A program made the position numbers and the translations under genes. A stretch of 17,249 nt of DNA from Auxenochlorella pyrenoidosa (taxonomy: Eukaryota; Chlorophyta; Trebouxiophyceae; Chlorellales; Chlorellaceae): the NCBI GenBank assembly GCA_001430745.1, contig KQ481977.1:925630-942878 (forward strand), given 5' to 3'. The notes under the pieces were generated by a model, which searched no databases, was not told the DNA's origin, and saw nothing but the letters and a program-made list of their open reading frames with translations. This document shows positions 1 through 7,529 of this stretch, in pieces; position 1 is the stretch's first letter, and each line of letters begins with the position of its first letter.

Positions 1-295
1 GGCGCTGGCGGGCCCCGCGCTGCCGCCGCCGCAGGCGTCTGCCGGCGCGGGGCCGCCGCAGTGGGGCGGCTCGCCTCGCGGCTCAACCGCCAGCCTGGGC
101 GGCGCCTCTGACGCCGGCGGGCCGGCTGCCGGCGCCAAGCGGCTGCACATGTGCACGCCCAATGACGCGCTGCGCACGATTGTGGAGCGGCTCAGCGTGC
201 CCGGCGTGCGGCGGCTGGTGGTCGTCGACGCCGACTCCCGGCGGGTGGAGGGCATCGTGTCGCTGTCTGATGTGGCGGCCTTCCTGCTCCTCTAG
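1..295 (+). CDS. C-terminal end of a CBS-domain protein, SNF4/AMPK-gamma type (5' partial)
   Basis: The reading frame is open from base 2 to TAG at 293-295 and gives the last 97 residues of a protein that begins outside the window. The first half is a Gly/Pro/Ala/Ser-rich linker. The last 45 or so residues form the end of a CBS (Bateman) domain: a segment [20 protein letters not shown], then VVDAD, then [16 protein letters not shown] at the C-terminus. The [15 protein letters not shown] ending is typical of the fourth CBS repeat of SNF4/AMPK-gamma subunits, which bind adenine nucleotides and regulate the SnRK1/AMPK kinase. CBS repeats also occur in other proteins, so the exact subfamily is an inference from this short piece. 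The gene converges on the minus-strand gene that ends at 978. Confidence 0.82.
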   Translation, partial: ALAGPALPPPQASAGAGPPQWGGSPRGSTASLGGASDAGGPAAGAKRLHMCTPNDALRTIVERLSVPGVRRLVVVDADSRRVEGIVSLSDVAAFLLL

Positions 296-705
296 CTGGT
301 GCCGCCCCGGCCGCGCCCCGCCCTGGCCGCCGGGCCCCGCACGGCCAGCGCCTGCGAACTGCTGCGCCTGTGAACTGCTGCGCTTGCCCTGCACTCTGCT
401 TGCAACCGGGGCCGCCTGCAGGGCTGGCTCCCCTCCTGCCCTGCGGCTCCAGACCCGTCCCTCCCTCCCCGGCACTGCGTCCGGCGGGCCCTGCGCCTGT
501 CTTGCCACACATGCACACACTTGTTCCGTTGTAGCTGTCCCGCGCCATCCCTCGGCTCCAAATTTTTGCGCACCCGCCGCTGGCTGGCAGGCCCCAGTTT
601 TCGCGCAGCGCCCCCCCCCCCCCGGCCTGCTGCGCCCGCCCTGCAGCTGCGGCTCGTGCCCGCAGCACTCCCTCTCCTTGCCACGCGCTGGCTGTCTTAT
701 GGCTA
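296..705. other. 3' untranslated/intergenic stretch between convergent genes
   Basis: This stretch lies between the stop codon of the CBS gene and the probable polyadenylation signal of the minus-strand gene. It is C-rich on the plus strand and carries a 13-base C run. Long open frames on both strands here look like GC-bias artefacts, with Pro/Arg/Ala-rich translations and no recognisable motif. I found no TGTAA for the plus-strand gene in it, so its 3' end is not located. Confidence 0.5.
611..623. repeat. 13-base C homopolymer
   Basis: An uninterrupted C run sits in the non-coding space between the convergent genes. Its length is likely to vary or to be mis-sequenced. Confidence 0.85.
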
Positions 706-710
706 TTACA
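706..710 (-). terminator. Probable TGTAA polyadenylation signal of the SAND/Tudor-like gene
   Basis: On the minus strand the pentamer TGTAA lies about 270 bases downstream of the stop codon at 978-980. TGTAA is the usual polyadenylation signal of green algae. Other copies could be used, so the assignment is inferred from position. Confidence 0.5.
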
Positions 711-977
711 GCCACACAGCATGCCCGCACAGTTGTACAAACACCTGCCAACGAAGAGCAAGGGCGACCAGGGGCCGACGAGGAGGGTGCACCAAGCAGG
801 GAAGGCCGGGGGCCAGGCAGCACAGGCATGCCGGCCGGCAGAGCAGAGGGGAGGGAGCAGGGGCCACTTCTCTCCGGTGGCCCCCATGGCGAGTCGCATA
901 CATGGTTCAGACGCGGCGGCGGGGCAGCCCAGCTCCCCTTCCGCGGCCTGGCCACGCGCATGGCCTGCTCTCAATAG

Positions 978-3864
978 TCATGCGCCCGCCAGACCCACCC
1001 TCAGCAGCTCCGCCAGCGCCTCCGGGCCGCCATGCCTGGCTGTCTCCTGCACCATGCAGGCATGGTCCTGCCGCTCCCCCTCGGCCATGCGCCGCCAGGC
1101 CATCAGGAACTGCCAGACCAGGGGGGCGATCAGCCCGGCGGCGGCTGCCCCCGGCTGCTGCGCCGCCGCAAGCAAGGCGCGGGTGAGGTGCTCCAGGTTG
1201 GCGGTGGCAGGGGCCAGGGCCTGCGGCGGCGGCGCCGCCGGCTGCGCCACGGGCGGCGGCGGGCCACGAGTGGGGCCTGCGCCTCTGCGGCCGGCTGTTG
1301 CGGTTCAGGCTGCAGCCTGTCTTGCGGCTGCTCGCAGGGTTCCTCCCGCCGGTCTGCGCGTCCCTGCTGGCCCGAGTCCTGCTCCATTGACTGCTGCTGA
1401 GCCTCGCTCAAAGCGGGCTGCTGCGCGTTGCTGTCTGCCTGCCGGCGGGGCGGCGCCTGCCCCTCATGATCGAGCCCCGGGCGCTGCTCCTGCTGCTGCT
1501 CTGCGGCGCTGCCCCCATCTTGCCGTGGAGTTGGCAACCCGACGCTGCTGCTGCGCCGCCTGCGCTTGTTGCTGCCCGGCGCGCCTGCGGCCGCGGCGGC
1601 GGCAGCGGCAGGCCTGCCGCGCCGGTCAGGACCCCTCGCCTCCTCCCAGCCCTCCTGCTCCTCTCCCTCTGCCTCCTGGGAGTCCTCAACTGAGGCCTGC
1701 TCTGCCTCCTCCTCTGAGGCTGCCTCTTGCTGTCCCTGCTCCCCCAGCAGGCTTGCCGGGTCTGGCCGCCAGCCTGGCGGCCTCTGCAGGTTGAACAGCT
1801 CCAGCCCCAGGTGCAGCTGCTCCACATCACCATCATCGTACCTGCGGGACCGGCCGGGTGCCACAAAGGGGGGGTGAAGCCCATATGTTGCTGCCCGGCA
1901 CGGGGCGGGCTGCGCTGGCTAGCGCCGCAGCAGCCCCCCGGCCGTCGTCACCACACCCAGGCATGCTGGAGACCCAGGGAGGGCAGTCGGGTGGCTGGCA
2001 GACCGTTTTGCTGTTCAGGCAAAGCCTGGTACCATTCAGGCATGCCACCAGACGCGCTGGCGGCCCGTGTACTCGACAGCCCAGCGCGGGCAGCAGGCGC
2101 AGCCCACCTGACGGTGTGCCACCAGTTCATGCTGGCGGGCCCGGCCCGCTGGTAGGCCAGGTCCACCTGGAAGCTCTCCACCTTGCCTGCGGGTGCTCAG
2201 GGCCCGGAGTGTGTGTGTGCGTGTGGGGGTGGGGTGGGTGGGTTGGTGGGGGGGGGACCCGCATCTGAAGCTGCCGGAGGGTGAGGGTGCGGGGGCAGCG
2301 GCCCAGCAACAACTGCATGCAGGGCCCAGTTCTGCCTTCTCTTGCGTGAATCGTGTGCAGGGTGGCTCATGCATGCGACGGCCCCACCCAGCCCAGACAG
2401 CGAGTGCCATGCACGTCATGTGCGCCGTTGCTTTTCTCGAAGCTTTGGCTGCTTGCAAGCACACGGAACTGGCGGGGCTTGCCTCGGAACCAGCGATTCT
2501 CTGCCAGCCAGAACACCCAGATGGGGCGCCCCACCAGCGTGTGCTGCGCCTCGAGCAGCCTGCAGCGGCGGCACGTGAGCGCAGGGCCGGCCTGTCGCAC
2601 TGCCAACGCTGAGGGGCCCGTCACGACCAGCACAGCCCCCCGACCCTGGTGCCGGGGGCGAGGCAGGTAGCTGCGCCTCAGCCAGGGCAGCATCTGACCA
2701 TGACGGCGGGCACATGCCTGGCTGCATGCATGCTGCAAGCTTCAGTGGACCCCATGACCAGCCCTGCGCAGGTGGCATGCAGAGCGCAAATCCCGCTGGC
2801 CGTGCACGCAGCCGCCCCGGCGTCCAGGTCCCCCACCTGCTGATGTTGCAGAGGAAGACCCGCAGTGTCTTGCCATCCGAGGCGGGCCACAGAGCGCGCG
2901 CTGAGGCGAGCGCCGGGTCCGGCGCGCCGCCCTGGCCCTGCTCCTCGCCGCCATGGTCGCCCCCCCCCTGCGCCTGTGGCCACGCCTGCTTCGCCCGCAG
3001 GGGCGGCCTGCGGGGCCGCTGCAGCCTGCTGCGGCTTGGCATCTGCTGCAGCATCGTCTGCAGCCTGCGCCTCCCAGCCCTCAGGCCCCAGCACCCGGAT
3101 GCTCTCGCTCCACTTCTTGTGCCTCTCGCACCCTGGCAGGCAGGGCAGGGCAGGTCACGGTGAAGCCGTTGTAAAGTAAGCGAGGGTCAGGCAGGGCGAG
3201 CTCACCGCAGCTGCATGCTCTCCATTTGACGGCCGTTGAGCCTGCAGGCTTGCGGGCCCTCCAACCCGGCTGCCTGCCACGGCACGAGCCGCGGTGCATG
3301 CTACGCATGCTGGGCTTGCCTGCATGTCGCTCAAACTCGGAGCCGGTGAACAGGCAGCCTGTGGGCTGCAGGGCCAGCGGCTGGCCGGCGCAGCAGGGGC
3401 TGGTGCACTGCACCAGCACCTCGCAGTTCTTGGCGCCCAGCGGGTAGTGACCTCCGCGCAGCCAGCCTGGGAAGAGGGGTGGGGGGAGTGGAGTTCGTGG
3501 GTGTGGAACAAGGTGGGGGGCCCGGCCCGCATGAGGGTTGGCAGTGGAGGCCCGAGAGGAGGGGCGCCACCGCAAATGCAACGCTCGAGGCCGGGCAGGG
3601 GATGGACTCTACGACCACGTACAGCATCGACTCCCAAACATGCGTCAGAGCCGACTGGCGCACCCTGACGCGTTGTTAACTGAACAGCAAGCATACAGGC
3701 AGGCCTGGAGAGCAGGGCACGCGCGGCGAGAGCAGGCAACGCGGACCTGTCTTGCGATCTGCGCCTTGGCCGCTCTGCACCGCCACGAGCCTCCTGCTGC
3801 TGAACCGCTGCAGGCCCGCCTGCAGCTTGTAATCGGCATCACTGAGCTCGCTGGAGGTCTCCAT
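978..3864 (-). CDS. SAND-like plus Tudor-like nuclear protein with acidic/Gln-rich tail, six exons
   Basis: Proposed exons (minus): 3864-3747, 3466-3320, 3132-2837, 2559-2483, 2186-2108 and 1841-978. All junction phases agree except for two frame breaks reported separately. The start is ATG in the context GCCATGG. Residues about 46-104 resemble a SAND-type DNA-binding module: Cys pairs (KNCEVLVQC, PCC), then TGSEFERHAG joined across an intron to CERHKKWSESIRVLG; the final KKWxxSIRV is the typical SAND ending. Residues about 188-255 resemble a Tudor-like fold: VGRPIWVFWLAENRWFRGKV, then HTVRYDDGDVEQLHL, with the YDDGD signature found in plant and algal Tudor-like chromatin readers. The rest, to about 510-525 residues, is acidic and Gln/Ala-rich with a basic NKRRRR patch (possible nuclear signal) and a helical C-terminus ending LLRVGLAGA. 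A chromatin-linked or transcriptional role is inferred. It is divergent from the Y14 gene. Confidence 0.78.
1221..1305 (-). other. Unexplained frame change in the last exon of the SAND/Tudor-like gene
   Basis: Upstream of about 1267 the gene reads in one frame, ending Gln/Pro/Ala-rich (AEAQAPL). Downstream of about 1250 the plausible coding frame is another one: APATANLEHLTRALLAAAQ, then LVWQFLMAW. The upstream frame turns into an Arg-run and stops at 1130, and the downstream frame has a TGA near 1300. Tiny introns 1267-1242 (26 nt) or 1267-1221 (47 nt), both GT..CAG, would restore the frame, but both are unusually short. A one-base sequence error in the GCC-repeat tract is equally possible. 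Confidence 0.5.
2187..2482 (-). other. GC-AG intron in the SAND/Tudor-like gene (donor GCAAGC)
   Basis: On the minus strand the exon ends CCGAG, followed by GCAAGC, and the next exon follows CCCGCAG. Joining 2483 to 2186 restores FRGKVESF within the Tudor-like module in phase. No GT donor at this place gives a continuous domain. Confidence 0.75.
2210..2256 (+). repeat. GT/G-rich low-complexity tract inside an intron
   Basis: A short GT repeat runs into G4-5 tracts separated by single T bases and a final run of nine G. It lies in the GC-AG intron of the minus-strand gene, so the transcript carries the C-rich complement. The plus strand has several G runs in a row that could form a G-quadruplex. 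No gene function is implied. Confidence 0.7.
2960..2968 (-). other. Nine-base homopolymer with apparent one-base frameshift in exon 3 of the SAND/Tudor-like gene
   Basis: On the minus strand, exon 3 (3132-2837) enters in the frame ending ATGAGGG and must leave in the frame DHGGEE...DGKTLRVFLCNIS to meet the Tudor-like exon. The exon is 296 nt, and the phases of its neighbours need one base less or two more. The only homopolymer in it is this run of nine G (C on plus). Removing one base gives continuous AGGGDHGGEE. This may be an assembly error or a real frameshift. Confidence 0.7.
3133..3319 (-). other. GC-AG intron in the SAND/Tudor-like gene (donor GCAAGC)
   Basis: The exon ends CATGCAG before GCAAGCCC, and the acceptor is CTGCCAG. 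The splice joins EFERHAG to CERHKKWSESIRV in phase, which completes the SAND-like motif. This is the second GC-AG intron of the gene, with the same six donor bases. Confidence 0.75.
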
Positions 3865-4360
3865 GGCGGGCTCAAGTCCAGAATGGTGCGCCTCCTGGCG
3901 TATTTACTGCAAGCGGGTTGGAACCGGTCTTCTGAGCGGCTCAATTGACGTGTGATTGATCAGATCAATCCTTGAAGTGCTCTGGCAATCGCCACAGTGC
4001 GTGGGGGGAGCGGCACCGAGAGGGCCGAGCTGGCGCCAGGTGCCACTCGCCCTGGTTGCGGCAATTTTTAGCCTGCGCTCACACAGGAAGTACCAGCTTG
4101 GTCCCGCAGCTCAGAAAGCCTACCTACGCTAGTTTCAGGTCCATCACTCCCCAGCAGCACTCGGCAGTCGATCTTTCCGCTTTCTTACAGGTATGAGCAA
4201 CGTCCGCAAGTCATAGCAAAGTTGCTGGCTGCGGCCAAAGGGACTCTGCGTTTGGCAGCGCGGATCGGCTCCTTTGCCTGCTCGCTGGTGGTCGCTTGCG
4301 CGCTCACGCGCTCCCCGTCGCATCTTTTGCGCATCGTGCAGGGCAAGAGGACCCCACAGT
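3865..4360. promoter_or_regulatory. Shared upstream region of the divergent SAND/Tudor-like and Y14 genes
   Basis: About 500 bases separate the minus-strand ATG at 3864 from the candidate Y14 start at 4361. The region is less GC-rich than its surroundings and holds the palindromic patch at 3941-3970. It also holds TTACAG/GTATGAG at about 4185-4197, which could be a splice site of a 5'UTR intron of the Y14 transcript. No clear TATA box is seen. Confidence 0.55.
3941..3970. promoter_or_regulatory. Palindromic AT-rich patch with TGACGTG motif
   Basis: TCAATTGA (3941-3948) is a perfect palindrome. It overlaps TGACGTG (3946-3952), a bZIP-type core. A 17-base near-palindrome GATTGATCAGATCAATC follows at 3954-3970, with perfect 8-base arms around one A. 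The patch lies 77-106 bases upstream of the minus-strand ATG. Regulatory function is inferred from symmetry and position only. Confidence 0.5.
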
Positions 4361-5813
4361 ATGTCTAGCGCCCGCAAGCAGAAGGCGAGCAATGTCGGCT
4401 TTCTGAGGACTGGCAGGGGCACAGCACATGTTTGACAGTCGTTGGATGCATCGGGAACGCCCCTTACCGCAGTCTGGCACTGCTGCCGCCGGCCTCCCGC
4501 CACCCGCTTGCAGCCGCGTACCCTGCTCTGCCTCTGCCCCTGCTCATACTCTTGATGCCTCATTCCGGCGTCGGCTCCCTGCAGGGCCGCGGCTTCCGCG
4601 AGCCCATGGAGGTGGAGGACCGGCTGCAAGGGGGGCAGTTCGAGTCGCTGCCAGCAGACAAGGCTGGCCCAGGCCCGGCAAAATGTGAGCGCCGCCTCTG
4701 CGAGGCTGCGAGCGGCAGGCAGCTGCACGGCAGCCAGCAGACCCGCCTGCACATCCCCATGCGTCGATCAGAGTCTGCAAGGCTGCTGCTTCCTCAGCTG
4801 TTCCTGGAAGCCCTTGCAACCCACACTGCTGGCTCGTCCCCCGTGCCCCCGTGCCCCCCTCCGCCCCGCAGCTGTGGAGGGCTGGGTGGTGCTTGTGACC
4901 GGGGTTCACGAGGAGGCGCAGGAGGAGGATGTGCACGACGCCTTTGCCGGTGGGTTCGGGGGCCCAGCGGGCGCAGCGGCAAACCTTGGTTACAGCAGCG
5001 GTGGGTTCAGGGGGGGCCCAGCGGGCACACCTTGCGTGCAGCGGCGGCGCGGCGGCGCGTGGGCACGACGCACCCACCACTCCCGCGCCCCCTGCCCGTG
5101 CAGACTTTGGCGACGTGAAGAACATCTACATGAACCTGGATCGCCGCACCGGCTTTGTCAAGGGGTGGGCCAGCCTCCCCCGGCGCCCGCGCCCTGCATG
5201 CCGAGAGCTGGGCGGCAGAGCCCCGCCCTGGCAGGCGGCAGCAGGCGGCCGGCGGCGCCCTACTGGCCCCGCGGGCAGCAGCTGCCGCCTGCTGTGCATG
5301 TTGGCGACCGCAGGGATGACCGGCGTTGCAGGCGTTAACCGGCCCCAGCTGCGCCGCCGCCCCGCAGGTATGCACTTGTGGAGTATAGCACTAAGCAGGA
5401 GGCGCAGGCAGCGATCGACGAGATGGATGGCAAGGAGCTGCTCACGCAGGTGTGTTTGTGTCGGTTGCGCGTGTGCGGGGCGGGGCGAGAGGAGGGGGGG
5501 TCCGGCAGGAGACGGCAGGTGCGGCGCATCAACGACCTGCTCCGGGAGATGGGCGCCCCTGCAATCCCTGCCGGCTCATCGCCTGGCTGTGGCATGGTCA
5601 TCATCTGGGCCAAGACTGACCTCCCCCGGATGACGATACACTGCCCATGCTTGTTCTGGGGCAGCGGGTGCCGCAAGGGTTGGTCCGCCCGTCGCCTGGC
5701 CTCATCTGCTCGCCCACCCAGCTGCCGCCCCCACCCCCACCCCCACCCCATCCCAGATTGTGCGCGTCAACTGGGCATTCAGCAGCGGCCCCCTGCGGCG
5801 CGCGCGGCGTTGA
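4361..5813 (+). CDS. RBM8A: RNA-binding protein Y14/RBM8A, exon-junction-complex core subunit
   Basis: Exons: 4361-4393 (uncertain), 4585-4684, 4872-4949, 5104-5164, 5368-5449 and 5757-5813 (TGA). The phases agree at every junction. The protein is about 136 residues. It has the Y14 signature GRGFREPMEVEDRLQGGQFE, then AGPGPAKSVEGWVVLVTGV with the RNP2 strand, HEEAQEEDVHDAFADFGDV, LDRRTGFVKGYALVEY (RNP1), QEAQAAIDEMDGKELL, and VRVNWAFSSGP ending RRARR. By family, Y14 binds Mago through its RRM and marks spliced mRNA near exon junctions. The usual acidic N-terminal region is not seen. The first exon (MSSARKQKASN, donor GTCGGC) is the only in-phase ATG exon I could offer, and a GTTTGA donor at 4427 is also in phase. 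Identification is certain; the N-terminus is weak. Confidence 0.93.
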
Positions 5814-6387
5814 GCGGCGCGACGGCTCGCACGTTTCGCGGAGCGTATGCGCCGCGCCCGCCTGCCAGCCGCCTCGACGCCCATGCTGCCTGCTTCCGCT
5901 GCCCACTGCTTCTCCACCCTGCTACTTGTCTGCTTCCCTCGCCCGCCCGCCTCCCCGCTCCCGCCACCATTGACTGCCCACTGCCATACCTTACCTGAAC
6001 CCACCCATGACCCGCGGGCATGGCTGTAACAGTTGACTGGCTCCACTGCTGCACACAGCCAGGGCTCAGGTGTGAGCAGGAGGCTGGCAGCTGGTAGCGC
6101 CGTGTTGTGAAGTGGGCGGTGCTTCCCCTGCGGCCCAGGCCAGTTGCTGGCCTTCTTAACGCCGCAGTCGAGGCTGCATGGTGTCTTACGGCTTTTTGGG
6201 TGTTGAGACGGTTGGCAAAGGGGAGAAGGTGGATGGAAGGGAGGGACAGCACGACGCGTTCTGGCGTGAGCTGCTGGGCAGGTGCTGCATGCTCGCCCGC
6301 CACTTCAGGGCTGCTTGCAAGCCACTGCCACGCTATCATGACCTAACATAGCTCCGAATATCAAAAAAGTGCGATCAAGCAAGCAGA
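5814..6387. other. Y14 3'UTR and upstream region of the next gene
   Basis: After the Y14 stop codon comes a pyrimidine-rich 3'UTR ending near the TGTAA at 6026-6030. From about 6031 to 6387 is the space before the next plus-strand gene, with an A-rich patch (ATATCAAAAAAG, about 6358-6369) just upstream of its first ATG. Open frames in this stretch on either strand show no motif I recognise. Confidence 0.5.
6026..6030 (+). terminator. Probable TGTAA polyadenylation signal of Y14
   Basis: TGTAA lies 213 bases downstream of the Y14 stop codon on the same strand, a normal distance for a green-algal 3'UTR. Confidence 0.6.
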
Positions 6388-7068
6388 ATGATGCATACAC
6401 TGCCCTCCCGGCAAAACGCGGCTGGTGTCGTGCTGCCCCAACAAGCGGGCGAGGCCTGCAACGGGTGAGGCGGGCGGCGAGCACTTGCGGATCGCGAGAT
6501 AAGGTCTTGCGCCGCAGGAGGAGCCGCTTGTTGAAGATTCCTCCTTCCGCTGGCCAACGCCTGCACAAACCCAAGCACGACTGCTGCAGCAGCTCCATTT
6601 GCTGGACCCTCACACCCACCCCTCCCTTGTGCCTGCAGGGAAGACAAACTGCAGTACATGGTGGAGCTCTCAATGCTGTGGCAGGCCGCGTACGCACAGG
6701 CTGCAGAGCTGGCACAGCCTGAGCCCTGCGGCGTGGCGGGAGCGCCCTGCTCCCAGCAGCCGGCGGCTGCAGAGCAGACGGAAGCGGCAGCGGGGCATAC
6801 AGGGGACTGTGACAGCTTGCGGCCCCTGCGTCAAGGCCTGCCACCCCTGGCGGTGGGCAAGGCGCAGGGCAGCTGCTGCAGACTGCCCAGCTCGGCTGCA
6901 GGAGGCAGCGGGGGTGAAGCCTGGGAAGCGTGCACGTGCACCCCAGGCACCCGCTCCGCCCACCTGTCTTCGGCGCGCTCCGCCCACTCCATGTGCGAAT
7001 GGCGCGAGGAGTGCTGGCAGGCGGAGCTGGAGGACAGCTGGGCTGAGGCTGTGGAGGAGGTGGCCTGA
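6388..7068 (+). CDS. Unrecognised small protein, two-exon model
   Basis: The last exon, 6639-7068 (TGA), follows a pyrimidine-rich TGCCTGCAG acceptor. It encodes EDKLQYMVELSMLWQAAYAQ (likely helix), an Ala/Gly/Ser-rich middle with scattered Cys (CCRLP, ACTCTPG, CEWREEC), and an acidic Trp-containing helix at the C-terminus (ELEDSWAEAVEEVA). Exon 6388-6464, starting ATGATG and ending before GTGAGG, joins it in phase 2 and would give 168 residues. An open segment around 6517-6600 could be an extra exon, but no donor fits it. I recognise no domain and propose no function. The exon-2 frame is fairly convincing because it is a long open frame after a good acceptor with a non-random composition at both ends. 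The first exon is a guess. The gene converges on the deacetylase gene ending at 7530. Confidence 0.5.
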
Positions 7069-7463
7069 GCTCCTCCCGCTTGTATTCTGTGCAGCTGTCA
7101 CGCTTTCCCCGCTGTGCGCAGCCCTTGCCATCAGATCACTGCCTGACATGCCTTCATACTTGGCTGCATTGTCCCCATCCGTCTTGCACTGCTTGTCCAT
7201 TGCCTTATGCCCAAACGCCCTGTATCCTCCTGCCCGCATGTCGGTTTTGTTCTTATAGATTATGTAGCAGGACGGTGCTGCCATGTTGTTACAGCCAGGC
7301 TTGTGCAGCTGGCCGGCAGCAGCGCAGGGGAGAGCAAGGGGATATCAGGGACAAATCGAGGATCGAGCAGGGGAGCGGGGGAGGATGTGGGGGCGAGGCT
7401 CATGCATCGGTGCAGGGGCGGGCCGTGCGTGCCGGTGTGGCCAGCGCCCAGCCTGAGTGAGGG
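7069..7463. other. 3' intergenic stretch between convergent genes
   Basis: This lies between the stop codon of the small plus-strand gene and the polyadenylation signal of the minus-strand deacetylase gene. It contains a second minus-strand TGTAA at 7293-7289. No plus-strand TGTAA was found, so the 3' end of the small gene is not placed. No other feature is visible. Confidence 0.45.
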
Positions 7464-7468
7464 TTACA
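7464..7468 (-). terminator. Probable TGTAA polyadenylation signal of the 23-exon deacetylase gene
   Basis: On the minus strand TGTAACC begins 62 bases downstream of the stop codon at 7532-7530. A second copy lies at 7293-7289. Confidence 0.55.
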
Positions 7469-7529
7469 CCCTGGCTGCCGACACAGGGGCAGCGGTCTGA
7501 CAGGCGTGTGCGTGCGCTGGTGGCCGAGC

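Noticed and set aside
83..961. 292-residue open frame on the minus strand overlapping the CBS gene end and the intergenic space
   Set aside because: It is Pro/Gly/Arg/Ala-rich with no motif and overlaps the convincing CBS coding end. Long spurious frames are expected at this GC content.
3331..3663. Minus-strand segment reading ALTHVWESMLYVVVESIPCP as a possible extra exon
   Set aside because: No acceptor gives it the incoming phase needed from exon 1, while exon 1 joins directly to the exon at 3466 in phase. It is most likely intronic.
6107..6346. Open frame on the plus strand between Y14 and the small gene
   Set aside because: It has no ATG start, no recognised motif and no in-phase splice link to the following exon.
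6517..6600. Possible middle exon of the small plus-strand gene (EEPLVEDSSFRWPTPAQ)
   Set aside because: It follows a CAG acceptor but has no usable donor before the pyrimidine-rich acceptor tract at 6601-6638, and its frame differs from the last exon.
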